A DNA stretch of 64,000 bases from Dasyornis broadbenti (Eukaryota > Chordata > Aves > Passeriformes > Dasyornithidae): positions 620,912-684,911 of the forward strand of contig VZRN01005002.1 of NCBI GenBank assembly GCA_013397935.1. The letters are read 5' to 3'. The notes under the pieces were generated by a model. It saw only the letters and a program-made list of their open reading frames with translations, was not told the DNA's origin and ran no database searches. The position numbers and the translations under genes are program-made. Positions 23,576 through 38,500 of this stretch are shown here, one piece after another; position 1 is the first letter of the stretch; every line of letters begins with the position of its first letter.

Positions 23576-26073
23576 GTGTGTGTAATATTCCTTCTAGTGG
23601 TTGAGTCGTTTTTACTTTTGAAAAGAGTTCTGAACCCACTTCCAAGTAGTCTCTTACTCAGTTTGTGGGTAGAACACATGCAATCGCCTTTACCTCTCCA
23701 ATTACATTAAGAGTGTCAGGGGAAACAGCTGTGAAATAAAGGATATTGCATGTTAGGGTCATGAAAATAAATACCATCAAACTGGATACTGAAATGTGGA
23801 CAGACTTACTTGATTTAGCATTTCTTATATCTTTCCTGGGTTGCCGTCGCTTGCCTCTCCTTTCCTTGTAATTTTAGCCTGTGAACACCAAAACTTTGGA
23901 GAGTCTTTTGAGCATGCCATTTTCTGAACTTTAAGGTCAGGTTCTTACAGGAAATGTTAGAAATTGGTCGAAAATAGAGAAATGATTACCATGAATGGCT
24001 CCTCAGAAACAGGGTTTGGCAGAACCTTTTTCGCTGCACGTGTAAATAGTCTGTTTTGCTTTTGAGCAGTGGTGCTCGCTCGTGTTCAGGTATGCATGTG
24101 TGTGTGCGGTTACTGTGCTCAAACAGAGGGACTTTCTAATCTAGCAATACCCACAAGGATCCATAGATTTGCTGCTGCCACTGGTGCTTCCTATCAGAGG
24201 AACAAAGGGCCAGGCTTCGTCCCATGTTTCAAACACTCCTCAGCCTGAGTGCAAGTTTCTTGTTCTCGCGGAGCTTTTAAGTTCAGTTCCCAATACTTTT
24301 AATAAACTGGGGTTCATTGGTTTAGGTCCTTTGTCACAGAGTTCACAAAGCTGAAGGACACTTGAACAAACAGGGCAGTGATTGGGGGCATCTGGAGGAG
24401 TAGTGAGCACCTCCCAAAACTGGGAGCATGAATATTTTCCACTGGTGCTCATGCAGCTTCGGATGTTGGTGACCTGCTTCCAAAGCGCCTGGGTGAGGAA
24501 CAGGTGCTGTGGCACTGCCAGCTCCTGCTGCTTCTCTCCCAGGGTCGAATCATGATCAAGGGACAATAAGGAAACAATTTGGGCACTATCCTTGCTGTGG
24601 TATCTTGTTATGTAATTCTTGTTATCACTGTGGTGTGCAGTACCATTGCTGGCACAAGCCAGGATGCCAGGTTGTATTTGGCAGAGAAGCCAGGGTATGT
24701 CAGGATATGTGAGCAGCAGGTAACACTGACTAATGCTCCAGGACTTGAAACAGTGCTGCTGATGCCATTCGGTTCCTGTCATGACCCTGCTGCCTTTGGC
24801 ACCAAGGTACCTCTGCAGAGGAAGGGTGTTGCCTTTCTCTGTGACTCCTCACCATTTGCAGGGATTTAGGAGGATGTGACGGGTCTAAGTATCCTCAGTC
24901 TTTGGCAATATGATTGGGTCCTGGAAAGAAAAGATGGTTTCTGAGACAGTCTAGGGATGCAAGGCATTTGTGGTGGACAGGGTGGCCCAGTTAGAGACTC
25001 TTCAACTCCACATCTACCCAGGAGCAGTCCTCATGGCAAGAAAATACTTGGAAGACAGTAATTTAGTTCACAGGTGTTGGAGATCCTGTTTCCAGCTCAT
25101 CCCCTCAAGATGAAGTGATTGCGGATGAGCACTCTACAGAAGATTTCAGAGAGTTAAGGTCTAAGACGTGATGGACTGGCAACACAGCACCACATCAAAC
25201 AGCCTGTCAGTATTGCTGGTAGTCCAGCAGACAGCCTTGGGAACAGGGTCTGCGCCTATAAACAAGTGTCCTCTGGGTGTCACATTTGCTGAACTGACCT
25301 AGGCTGCTGGGGAAGTAGCACCTTCAGCATCGTAAGAAACTGTATTTATCTTATTTAAGAGGTCAGAAGGACAGTTTTACAGTTCCACATTCGTGAAACA
25401 CTACACGTTTTCTGAGGGCATCCAAATTTGATAGTATATTCAGCAGCACACTCCTTGAAGTCTTCCTTTCACTTCCCACTTCTAAGTTAACTGATTATTC
25501 CTTTGTTATTATTCATATGTGTGCCTGTGGACAACCACAAATAGAAGAATGGAATTTTTTGAATGTGTTACTTAGCTTTCCTGAAGATACGTACTGCATA
25601 GGCACCTTCTGCTACCACTCGCTCTGCACATATGGCAGACTGGGATCACATGCTCATGAGGAAACTGACATTTTGGGTGTGTTTTGTCCTTTATCACATC
25701 AATGCAGGGAACATTAAGCTACATATGGAGAATATCCAATGCATAGATACTGCTACAAAAAGCTCATCAAGTGTGTGTATTTCTGTTGGAGTATACTTAC
25801 AGCCAGTACTGATTTAATTCTGGTATCTTCTTTTTTTTTTTTTTTCCTGTTTAGAATGGTCACACAGGATTGAATTAAAACATTTTTGCTTTAAGTGAAA
25901 GAAATCATGTAATATGATGGCATAGTAAAGTAAAAACAGATCAATGTACATTTTTGCATGATAACCAGCAAAATGGTGTGTGTTTCACAAATAGTCTTGA
26001 ACATATCTACTCATCCGAGGACATCTTATTGTGAAGGAATCCTTATCCCAGCCCCATGAGAAGGATTTTACTT
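23576..26073. other. Unassigned DNA with the longest gap-free open frame
   Basis: The minus strand has a 180-codon frame at 24240-24782. It contains scattered cysteines (CPVCSSVLQLCELC near its end) but matches no family I know. The plus strand has overlapping frames at 24509-24869, and all lie in a locally GC-richer block. There is no splice or promoter support, so I do not call a gene. Poly-T occurs at 25831-25845. Confidence 0.45.
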
Positions 26074-26596
26074 TGTGATGGGCTGACCCTGGCTAGCAAT
26101 TAACCACCCACCCAGTTTGTTTATTCCTCCCCGTCACTGGGATGGGGGAGAGATTTGGAAGAGCAAAGGCAAGAAAAAACTCATGGATCAAGATAAGGAT
26201 ATCTTAATAAGCAAAGGAGAAGAAAAAAATCCCAGTTGATGCACAGTCACTCACTCAATAATTCCCACCAGCAGACCAGAGCCTAGCCAGTGTCTGAGCA
26301 GCAGCTACTTTGGAAAGACATCCCCCGTCACAAAAACAGAGTTTGTACTGCTGAGCATGATGTTACATGCTGTGGAATATCCACCCCTTTGATCAGTTTG
26401 GGTCAGCTGTTCCCTCCCATCCCACTTGCTGGGGAGAATGTATGAGAAATTGATATAACCTTGGTGCTGTACAAGCACCATTCAGCAACAGCTGAAACTT
26501 TGATGTGGTTTTTTTTGTTTGTTTTGATCTAAAATACAGTACCATATGAGATACTATGAAGAAAATTAACTCCTTTCCAACCTGGCCCAGTGCACA
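26074..26596 (-). mobile_element. Solo LTR of an avian endogenous retrovirus
   Basis: A 523-bp block with TG...CA ends. On the minus strand it starts TGTGCACTGGGCCAGG and continues GGAGTTAATTTTCTTCATAG. The middle carries the CATCATGCTCAGCAGTAC region, where this LTR type has its promoter, and the end is near GGTCAGCCCATCACA. The start matches the + strand fragment at 39080, so the two are one family. Internal deletions are likely. No viral genes flank it. I recognise the type from bird genomes but cannot give the library name. Confidence 0.75.
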
Positions 26597-29500
26597 TCCT
26601 TAGGTGTTATCCATAGGCAATCATTTGTTCTTCACGGAAGTATTTATTATATCACTTTATGGTGTGAAAAATTGGTGGAAGAACCTTGATAGTTAAATAT
26701 GTGATGAGTTTTTTGCACGTACATACTCTAGAAGACTGAGGAAAAAATTACAGCTGTGACTTAGAAGACCAGAAAGCAACTATGAAGTAATCCCAAGTAA
26801 TCCCAAGTTGCTGAAAAAAGTACTATTTTCTTATATAAAGCTGATGAACAATATTGGGTTTTGTATGTTTAAAACCCACACAGAATCTTTAATGTAGTAC
26901 TCACCAAATTAATGACGGAAATTTAAGGCTGTTTTTTTTTCAAGTAATTAAAAAATGACATTGTGTTTTGAAATGAACTGCCTGGAGTGCACATGAGGTC
27001 AGAGCTGCAGCTTAGGTTTAGAGAAGTCCTTGATAATTTTAGCAAATTAAAACATTTGTAGTTGGTAAGCTTAGAACAAGAAAAAATAAGTCCTAGACTT
27101 CAGAACTTAATAAGATTGCCTAGCAAAGACAGGAAAGGCTGTTTTTTCCCAGTATGCTTTATCACATAATTAGAGAAAAATTTGCCCCAACTTTGTTTAT
27201 AAAACAAACTAAATAGTGTCTTTATAATACTTTAATGAAATACAAGTTTGCACATCTAACATTATTTCACTCTTCTTTAACTTTTTATTGTGTAATTTTT
27301 CTTTCTTCTTTGTAGACTCTTGTAGACTTTCTTTCTGAACACTTGTCGTTGAACTTACCTGTTTGGATTTCTTAATCCACGTAAGCATGAATTTGGACAC
27401 AAATCCATGTCCAAGCAAATAGCTCATCGTATCTTACCGCAATGTGACATTCCCTGCTGTCCTGCGCAACTTAGGTGGTAATGAAGTGTTATCACTGATA
27501 CATCTGTTACCCTGGAAGTTACTAGAAATGCCACCAAGTTTGTGTGACTGGCACTATTGTCCCATAATCTTGATTGGAAAGACCATAGAGGTACCATATG
27601 TTGTGCCTGCCTTGGATGACTCCCAGGAGCTTGCTCACATCCTCTCTCAGTCGCTTCGATGTTCACTGCAGCTGTTGCATGTTGTTGGTACCTCGTGCCA
27701 CAAGTCCTCCCTGGCAGATGTTGGGTCTTGGTGGTGATAAAGCTGATGAAGCAGCTGCTGGTCTTAAATTGTTAGGATAATTACAGATGTTTCAGTGTAA
27801 TTGTGTCTCCTCCCTTCCCCCTTATTGCACATACCCAGTTTTTGGGACAGGGCTTACCACAGTGAGACTCAAAAGATTCTCAGCATAATTGCAGTGAAAA
27901 TAATACTAGATTTTACCCCTTACACCCTTTTTTTTTAGACTTCAACACAGTTTACCTGTTGATTACATTGTACTGCTTAGTATTTGAGTCAGTTTTCACA
28001 TGGCACCTATATAGAACATAAACAGAAAACAACGAATTGCTAAAGCTTGAATCACTGCAGACAATTTTTTAATGTTTATACAAATTAATTTTTCCTAAAC
28101 TTCTTTCCATTTCCTCCAAGAAGAAGAAATATATGGTTTTAAAAATGGCTTGAGGAGTCCTGCTGTTAATTGTTGAAGAAGTCCTCACACTCCTTCATCT
28201 CTCATACTTTCAGAAGTGTTTTACTTCTTCCACTCTGATTTCCTTATGTCTCGTATGCTGGAACAGTCTCATTATTTTCATCTGCTCAATAATCTGTCCC
28301 AAATGTGTTTATTTTGGTTAGTTTTGCACCCTTTCTTTTATGCTGCTCCACTGTGCTTTAATCTAGCCCAAATTACAATTTAATAATGGAGGTGAGGGTT
28401 GAGGAGGAGAGACAGCTCTAGTTCAAAAAGTTAGCTGTAAAACAAAACCCTTCAGTCTGCTTGCATCTTCTGGTGTTGCAGTCCGCGGTTCAGTCTGCCC
28501 AGGCTTTCCAGGGCACTTCTATGTTTTCTTGTAACTGTGTACAGAGTGCAGTGCAGAACTGCTGCTGCTAAAGCAAAGGGGAACTGAGGCTTCTCTTTAA
28601 TGAAAACTGTGTACCTTTTTACTAGGCATGAGAAGAGCCTTTAAACAGAAATAGTTTATGAAGTGCCTGCCAATGTTTCTGTAGCAAAACTGAGTTTTGA
28701 GCCAACTCTTTGAATATTTGCCTAGTAGAGCATTAAAGAGGAACGACCAAGAACATAGAATCAAGCAAAAAACTAGCAGAATATAATATAATCAGTTTGG
28801 TTTGCCCTTTCTTGTATTCATCCTCCAGAGGGTTTCCATCTTTTCTTCTGTATCACAACTGCTTTTATTGATTTGTTTTATGCCAATTGACATAGGGAGG
28901 TGTTTGGCTATACCTCAGCTAGAAGTTTTATGTTAGGAGACTGACATTTCATTTTAACCTATTTTGTGACTTCTGATCAATACTGGGAGGATAAAAATGG
29001 ATTTGGGGTAATACTTAAATTATATAGACTTAAGTGGTAAGAAAATAAACTTCTAATGAATGAGTTGGTTCCACACCCATAAGGAGATGGGTGTGTAAAA
29101 TGCAGGTTGTTAATTCTAGATTTTTATGCTGAAATTTGTAAAGCTTGACTCGTAATTTTGCCTCCATTTTCACTAGTCTTCTGACACATTCTTAAGGAAG
29201 AGGAATATTGGGGATACTCGAGTAAGTTATTTTGTTCAGCTGAAGTTACCTCAGAGACCATTGCCTGAGAAGGATATAGGGTCTTGCTTCCAGGTACAGC
29301 CATTGTTGTCCTGAAGTTCCTAAAAATGCTATTGCATGTGTTTATTAGTGAGACCTGAGTTATTAAAATTATGTTGAACTAGCTCTCATTAGGGAAACCA
29401 AGTCTTCAGTGTCCTCTTGTTTCTGTAGCTCCTGGTTTTTTTTCCCCTGTTAATTAATGGAGACATTAATAGAAATGGTGTGTTTCATTTACTTTTTTAT

Positions 29501-32500
29501 GTTAAAGATTTATAATTAACAGACTTAGAGATCAGGCTACAGTGCTGCCTTCTGATGGAAACAGAACAGCTGAGGTCTTTCAATAAGGCCATTTCCTTAT
29601 GCTGCTTCAGGAAAATCATGCCATTTTATTTTTACATCTAATTTACTATTTTATAATGTTCAACCTAATAAAATGATCTATCTCAAAAATAAATTTCAAA
29701 TATTTAGGAATTATTTGTCATCCTGAGTTACCTCTTCCTGATCTGTGACTTCTTGGAGGTTGGTGCTATTGCATTTGAAGACAGAAAAAAGTACAGTTCT
29801 GCATTATGATTAATGAATATCTCTTGACAGAGAGTTCAGGGTCTGTATCTTTACAGGAATAAATTTTGCAGTCCTAAAGGTCTGCTGCAAGTTTAATTGT
29901 ATCTTCACATGGGCATTTACTGCACACAGCAGCCTAGAGGAGGCTCTTAGAGTGATTGAAGGTCTGGGTTTGGAGACTGGGTCCAAAGATTTTGAAATTG
30001 TCCCTTATTTCACTGTGTATGTAATACAATGAAAACATGACAGCTTTCTTTCTTTTCCCTTGCATAACTGATTCTAGTAAGAGAGTGTTGATTACCTCAG
30101 TTGTTTACTCACGCTCTCTTTTGGTGATTACTTGGGGTTTTGGAAAGGAATCTGTGGCTCCTGTAGCTGCAGGAATATTTTTAAGAAAGAAGAGGTTTAC
30201 ATTATACTTTGGAAAATCACCAAGACAAAATGCTCTGCTGTCTCAAACTGAGTATAAAAAATGTTTTGCCCCCAGATCCTGAGGCTTTATCTGTGGGAGA
30301 TTCTGATTTCTTGTCCCTATTGAACGAGTTGCCCCATCTGGGTCACAAATGACGAGATAAATGCCTTGTTAAACTGGTTCTAGCCCTTAGAGGGTTGAAA
30401 GTAGGCAAATGCAGAAATTAAAATAGAAGGTTTTAGCAGGTAACTACAGAGTGGCTGGCAGATGACTCTGTAGTCAGCTATTGTAAATAGGACATCCTAG
30501 ATGACTTAAGTCAGTCTTTGAACTGGCTCCAGAACAACTTGCATTTCATGTGTAAAGTCCAAGGCTCATAATACGTTTGTACCACATGATGCTTTAGGAT
30601 AAAGTTTACTGTGTGAACTATTTTAAAATTAAAATGTGATTGAAATGGTAGTAGAATTTTTTTTTGTGATTCAAGATGTTTACTTAATTACTCTTTGTAC
30701 TCAACTGTCAATTAGACGTCTTGCGTAAGACTCAGAGCCAAACCGAGCTACTTAACCTACTGAGACGCCGGGATGGTACGAACACCTTTGGCTCCAGAAG
30801 AACACCAGAAAACTTTGTGTGTGGAGCTTTTGGTTTTTTGTTTGTTTTTAAATGATCCTGTGAACAGTTTGAGGTTTGAAGCTTCCAGTGGCTTGCGCAC
30901 TGAAAGCCCGTAATGCCTCAGAATCCCTGCGTTGGTATTCACGCACTCTTGAACAATGCGGTTTGTCACTGAGTGCCGTACTGAAACAATTCATTTCTTG
31001 ATGACAAAGAGCTGAAGCATGACATTTACTGCAATGAAAATTCCTTCCTTCTGCAAACACCATGGAGGCTACTCCTGCTCGGTACAGACCAGGTCAGGTT
31101 CGCATAAGAATATGTGATTCTATAGCTGTAGGCTTTCAAGAGCGAGTTCACTCTCTTAAGTTTTTATTCTTAAGTCAGCTTCAAACACTACCATAATAAT
31201 CTTATAGTTTTATAGATGGCATCTTTAATCAAAGATAAGGGGGATGATATAAAAATTTGCTTGTCACATGGAGAGGGAGCTTTCAGTAATTATAGACTTG
31301 ACCCAAACAGAAGAGTAGGTGTGGCTGAAAGTCAATCCTTATGGTGGACAAATCAAACTTGTTTTCACGCAGAAGTGCATGTGCGTTGAGATTATCCACC
31401 TCTGCTCTGGCTGTTTGTTAAATATAAGAGACAAGATAATTTTTTTTTTAATAGAGGAGTGGCCATAGATCAGTGCTAGAGATGGAAATAGTTTGTTGTA
31501 ACCAGCTTCCTCAAAGTTAAGAACTTACTTAGTTTTTTTCCGAGGATTTTTCTTTACATGTAATGATTCCATTATAGGAGCACACTGTTTTTACTCAACA
31601 CGAAGAGCCTCTACCTGGTTTACTGTGTTCAGAACTGCTTGGCAGGCTCCAGCTCAGACATTTAATATAATTAACATGAAGGTGTTTCCTGCTCAGGAGG
31701 TATTTAAGCATTCTAGGATGATCAAGCATTGAGGCTGGAAGATGAGCTGTTCAAAACCAATAGTTGAAGGCCTTGTAGATTAGTAATCCAGAAGAGAGCT
31801 GTTAATGAGCAGAGTGGAAGCAACATTAAGTAAGTGTACTGAATTGTAACAAAATGCTCATCATTTTAAATAACAAAGCCTTACACAAAATTAACCAGGC
31901 TGTCAGTGTCCCAGTTGAACAAAATATTCTCCCTAGTTTGTCTGCACCTCCTTTCCCAGGAGCCTCCCATTTTCATTTTTCATTTCCCCTTCTCTTCTGT
32001 TTTTTACATCCTTACTTTTATCTTCTCTCACTGCCTGCAAGATCACTTTTGGTAGCTGTGGAAAAGAGAAGGAGGTGAAAGAGGGGAATGGTAAATGGAT
32101 TTGACAAGAGGCAAAAATACTGTCAGGAGACAACTCATTCCTCTAAAGGTGAAGCAAAACAAACTCTGAAAGTGAAGCCCGTGGTCTTCTGGCTCTGTAA
32201 AGATGCAGAGATGCAGGTAGGCTGCCTTCAGTGAGCTTGTATCCAGAAGGAATCCTGAATTCTGCTGCTATTTACCCGGTAAGCTAGTCCTTCTGAAGAA
32301 GCCAATATGACTTCAAAGAAGCACTTCATAGTGTAAATCCATGTTATGATGCCTGTTTGAGCTGGCAGAAAGCCTGACCTCTGTGGAGGTATGTAGAAAA
32401 CCCATCCACATCCATGTGTTTATTTTGATGTGTGATTTTTGACAATTTAAATAACTGTATTAATGGAATGTGAGAATGAAGAGCTGTGATGATAATCTGT

Positions 32501-35500
32501 AGGACTATGGAGCATACTGTGAAATGGTATCTTACATTGGTGTTGTGCTAGAATTTGTGACAAAAATAATTTCTATGTTGCATCCGTGACTGCAATTCAT
32601 AAATGTTTTTGAGTCACCTTTTCATCTTCTCCATTGTTATCCTGTTGAAAGGTCTAATACCTTTCAAGACTTCCCTGAACTACTTTTTCTGCTGGATGCA
32701 TGACTTGAAAAGCCATATGAAGTGTGAGAATAGATTTTTACAAGTTGTGTCTAAAAAGATGTCTGTTTTAAAGCATTTTAAAATTGTTTTCGTAAACATA
32801 ACTGTATATATATAAAAGATGAAGGTTGTTTGCTGTAAGACATGAGAGTCATGGACCTGGCCCATTAAACACTCTCATAAATTGTGATTGAGTATTGTCA
32901 TCTTTTAAGAAATTATGTTTCGCTCAGATGCGCCATATTGAAATATGCAGGGAATTTCAATGAAGGTAATTAATCTAGGATTTATATTAAAATCTCTGCA
33001 GATGAATATTTTCAGTCAAATGAAGAAATCCATAGTGATATCTTTTGCAGTAATTACTTGAAACCTGAAATGATAAAGTCCATTATTAAGTCAGGAAGCA
33101 ACAAAACATTGCATATTACATGAGCTGACTTATCTAACTATATTTTCCTACTACTTCTTACTGAATATATAATTTCAATTCAATTTTCCATTCCTGACAT
33201 CAAAAATAAGTTGTTTAATCATTGTAGTACATTGTTCTTCCTTTCTTCTTAGAGCTGAGTAAAATTTTAATGGCCAGTTTTCAAAGCTAAATTTACAAAG
33301 CTAAGTCTACATTCTTAAATGGCACCTCTCTAGTGCCACTTTTTTAAAAAAAGTAATTGCTTTTTTCTGCAGCATGTTTGTAACTGTAGGTTACCTAGGT
33401 ATTTAGTTGTTGATATTCAGAAGTGATATAATAAATTTACATTAATCCAATTTGTAATCACAAATCTCCATTGAATAAAAGCCACTGTGTTATTTTCTGA
33501 GCAAAAGGTGGCTCAGTGCCTTGTTGCCAAAAGTCTGAGTTTCAATTGGGCTCAGAGTAATTGATGCAAATGTGGAATGGCTGGTACCACAGTAGTTGCA
33601 TGTCTTTGTTCTAGACAGTGGGCTAATTTAGCCCATGAAATCAACTCATTTTAGGCGAGTTCCTTTGCTGAAATTGCAGGGTGTGGTTTATGAAGATTTT
33701 GATGCATAGATAAATGGATGAGTTTATGCAGCACCAGCCAAACCTCACAAGTCCTGGTTGCATCTCATTCATTTGGCCCTTTCTTCACTCTTGGGCTGTG
33801 CTGCCAGGGGCTCACCTGCACAGGGTCTCCTCACCGGTGCAGGAGAGGCTGGAGTAGGGGAGGGCATTAGATTGCCGAAAGGCCACGTCATCTTCTGGGA
33901 TCTCACGCTGAACAGGACCTTCCCGTACGCTGCAGTCTGCAGCCGCAGCCTGGCGCTGTGGTCATTCATTCCCTTGTGACAAGTGGTGTCCCCGCCACAA
34001 GCCCTAGCGTTCAGCTGTGTGTAACAGTGCATCCCTCCTTCCCTGCTGCCTCTGCACCCATCCTGCAGGGGCTGTCCTGCCGTTGGACAGTGGGAACTTG
34101 AGAGGCTTGTTTTGGTGTATGCAAACTGTTTCATCCCTTCTTGTGGGCAGGAACTTCTTTCCCAAGAATCAAAGACTTTCCTACTTGTTGCTGGAATTGC
34201 ACTGTATTTAGAATTGTCCAGGTGAATTGGACTTATTCAAAGTGGAACTTTAGTCCAAGGCAGATCACTAGGTGCTCACAACAAACTTTAAAGAGTAAAG
34301 AGCACAAACGTTGCTGATTTTTTTTCAACTATCACTTTGAACCAAAATACTGAAACTCACATAAAAGAGCAGGTGGGGAAATGCAAGTGTGAGTCTGTAT
34401 GTTCAAAAGCATTTTCATGTTCCTGGGTTTGTAAATACCCTTCTGTATCTCCCAGTGTAGCTACAGAAAGTAGGAAAATGATGCAGTAACATGATATTTC
34501 TGTTCCTCAAGTCATGGTGAGTCAATATGAACAAAGGAAGACAAGCATCATGTGTTTAAAGAAATGAGTGATGCTGGCTTTCTGTCTCCTCAGTCAAACA
34601 GCTTCATCTGGTTCTTTGAGCTTCTTACTATATAAAATGAGATATTACCTGTGTTAGGTAACTCAGTGTGATGATTATTGTTTATACAATGCTTTAAAGC
34701 TAGGCCAGAGTATAAATATCAAGATGAGCTTTTCACTCATTGAGATAGTCCAGAGCAGCAGAGCCACAATTGACCGCAGGGGGCAAGGATGTTATTACAT
34801 CATTGTCCACCAAAACTGGAATTTAACTTTTCTTAGGCTTGCTGGATGCTACTGCAATATTATACATGATTTATTTATTATTACTACAAAGCAAAAAAGT
34901 TCATGATGTATTTGTTCTGACACATCTGTCAAAGTCCTTTCATTTGATATCAAAAGTTGCCAATACTTGCACATATTTGAAGAATCAGGTTTCCCCTGAC
35001 AGGTTTCTCTGTACAGATTCATTTTCCCCAAAAGTTAGGAGTTGAAAAATTAGAGCAGAAAATTCCAGGAATATTTTACAAAGCCAACTTTTAGTAACCA
35101 GCTTCATCTGTCTCCCAGACAGGGCTGTGTACATTAAGCTGATGTAATGTCAACACTTGGCTGTGGGAGGAATTAAGTGATTATCAAAGGCATGATGGGT
35201 TTTTTGGGGCACACCTGGCATCTGTGTAGAGGTGCCACCCAGTGGCTGGATGGTAATAATGAGCTTTCCTGATGAATTAAAAAAAAAAAAGGCCTAAAAA
35301 AGAAAAAAAGTGCTTAAAGGAGTACAACTTACATTAATATTTTACTAAGTTTTGGGATTTTTCTTTAAACTTCATGATCAGCACATGGAGTTCAGTTTCA
35401 CAAAAAGTAGTAACTTACAGAATTTGTTAATGGTCTTCAAATTACAGAATGAAAAAGAGCTTCAGTAATTTGAATAGTCTACAAGAGATGATATGACAAA

Positions 35501-38500
35501 ATGTGTTCCTCCTTTGAAACAAGGTTCTAGAAAGCGAATCAGGGCATGTTCCAGTTATTTTGTACCAACCAAATTGTTGTTTGTTGTTAGATTGTGATTT
35601 TTCCTATGGAAACAAGGGCTAGAAGCATAACCAGAGAGAAGTGATTGCTTGTGGTAGGCATTAACTGAAACTCATGATACATCTCCTCATAGTAACATCA
35701 ATACAGAATGATAATAATCGGGTTTGTAGATATAAAAAGGGAAAAAGTGGAGTTGCTGCGAAGATACTTAAGACAACAGAAAGACATAAAATGAAATCTA
35801 TTACAGTGAATTCATAGTTGAGAATATCAGGAGGCACAAGAGTGGAAGGGCGATGAGCATCTGGCACAAGCCTGGTATAGATCAAGCTCTATGCTACTAT
35901 TCATGAATATTTTAACTAGCTGTATAATTGCAGGGTTTCTGGGCAGCTAACCCCATTATCCTCTAAATTTCCAGGTTATCTAGGAGATAACCTTATAATT
36001 CAAATTTCTTGTTGGATTTTATAATCCATCTTTCTTTCTGAAGTGTCGTTATTGAGGGGTTTTTTCCTAATTAATAGAGGTGCTAAAGAACTTAACTTCA
36101 AACATAGTTAATAACTGCAATAATTTCTGTGACAGAGGAGCTTTTTGATTTTGTAAAATGGAAGAGGATTACTTGAAATAAGAAACCAGAAGCTGCTCAG
36201 ATTCACTGTATTAAAGATTTGGGTACAGAGCAGCACTGCGTGTCTGTGTTAACACTCAGAAAAACATGTTTTGAAGGCCTAATGACTTTAGTATTTCCAG
36301 CTGCATGCTGTTTGAAGTGCAGGAAAGCCAGAAGCTCGGAGCCATTTCATCTCATGAACAGTTGCTCAGAGCTTCAACAAACTGCCAAATGCAAACAAAT
36401 ACATTTAATAACCTGAAATTAATATATTGTACTGGGAAGGTGGTAGAAAGAAAAAACAAATACATGTAGGAATGGAAGTGAACAACAAGTACGACAAGTT
36501 TGTGGTATTAGAGTGGCTCAGAAAAACTCTGTGCAGTTTTTGTGTGAGCAAATGTATTGTGGAACAAAGCAACGAGGCAGCAGACCTGCTCTTCATGGTT
36601 TTTTGTGTGAGTGAAGCCATGACATTGTGTCCAGCTCTGGACACATCTTTGCCAGAGAGATCTTGTCAGAAAGAAACAGAGAGGAGACCATGGGAATTGC
36701 TTTACAAAAGGGAAGATGATGCTAAATAATGATTGAGGGAGAGGTACAGTTGAAGCCTGCAAATATTTAAATAGTGTGAATTTGCCAAACAAAGGAAGGA
36801 ATTATTTAGGCTGAATTAGTAAGGCAGAGTGGAATAACTATAACAAAGGGTACTTTTAGGTGAGGTATTAACCCTGTTATTAAAATGTATGACAAGACAC
36901 CTCGAAGTAAACCAGTAGGAATACTTTTGTGCTGACAAGATGTGACCTACGGTAGTTTAAACTGACTTTTCTGTCTCTAGGATCTAGAACGGTGGAGGCA
37001 GAAAGCTAAAACTTGATTCATGTGTGAATCTGAAGCCTGGCCATTAGATGGCAGGGTGCTGGCACAAGAGGGTGCCTGCCTCCCCACCACTTCTTAGTGC
37101 CATGCCCAAGGAGGAGCTCAGAGCCATTCATCAGTCCCAAGGCCTGGGAGAAGTTTGAAATGCTCAGTTTCCCTATAAAAATCACACACACACATCCTGT
37201 CACTCCTACAACAGAAGGTCATCTAGTAGACGTCCCCCAAAGGATGTGTACGTGTAGTATACGTCCCTTCAAAGATGTGTGTGTCTGCTCCAGATTTTCA
37301 CTCCTTGAAATGCTGTGTGAGTAGGTAGGTATGTGCAAGAGGTGCCCCAGTGTAGCAACCAGTTTGTGTAGGATCTGAAGTTGACTCTTCTCTAACCAGG
37401 GACACAGAAATGGGACTGCTGAGGCAGTGGGAAGAGGTGATATAAATGTGGTAAGTAGCTTGCTGCAGACTGTTCAGGGAGTCCACATACTGGTTTTGTG
37501 GAAAAGATGACAGAAAGAATAACAAGCAGTAGCTTTGTATGGAAAACTTCAGCCCAGAGCAGGCTGTTTGAAATGCTCAAAATATATTAAGACTGTAACA
37601 ACTGTAGCAACTCAAATAATGCACAATTAAAAAAACCCTTGTTTAGAAGAGTCTACACTGCTAAAGGATCTGCCCCAAGGAGTGATCCTTACAGATGTAT
37701 CCACACCTCTTTTGCCTCTGGAGTGAACTATTTGTGTTTGTGCTGCCTAACACTTGACCTGGGTCCGACACCCCCATGGCTCTAAGATCGTAATTATATT
37801 TTTGTGGCTTCAGTTCAAAGTGTCTGAAGTCATGTGAAGGCTGCTTTGCTGCCTGCAAGACTGGTGTTTTTATAGCATTATGCCAAAGGTATGCTGCATG
37901 CTGTGGGGTGTGGGGCACACAGAGGCTGTCTGAGGACAGGAGGCTGGTTGGGATGGTGGAGGGCAGGAGAAGCCACTATTGGTCTAGTCCCATCCTTGCT
38001 GTGACATCCTTAGGGCAGTCCATCCACGGAGCTGCGCCTTGGCTTTTCCTCAGAAGGAAGAGAGTCCAAGCACACAGTGATGCATGTGTGGTACGGCTGA
38101 CAAGGGCACCAGGACCAGGGAGTGAACCAGGGAGGTAAATTATTTGACAGCACAGGAGCACCTATCATAGTCACGAGCACTGAGGTGGTGGATGAATCAG
38201 GGAAACGCCCCTTACTGCTCTTCATATTGTTCTGTGTTTTGCAGTAAATCTTTAGTCAGACATTCTGCTGATCAAATTGATATTTGCTGCTCCCAGGGAA
38301 AAATTCAGGTGCTGATATGGTGTGGGAGGGGAAAGAATGGGTAGAGGATCTGAATAAACAAACAAAATATCTTTCTGTTTTAATCAAGTTGCTCTTGCTC
38401 ATGCATGCTCTCTCTTAAAAAATGATCTCATACTGTGTTGATTGAAAAGTGGGAATTAATAGGCAAGACCCATCTACTGGGTACAGACTGAAGACTGTTC

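Noticed and set aside
33770..34140. GC-rich islet as a third promoter
   Set aside because: CpG enrichment is slight and short, far below the two real islands, and there is no splice donor nearby.
36560..36840. Possible old retroelement (purine-rich, GACATTGTGTCCAGCTCTGG)
   Set aside because: A short resemblance to text seen in CR1-like elements, but the order of motifs does not hold.
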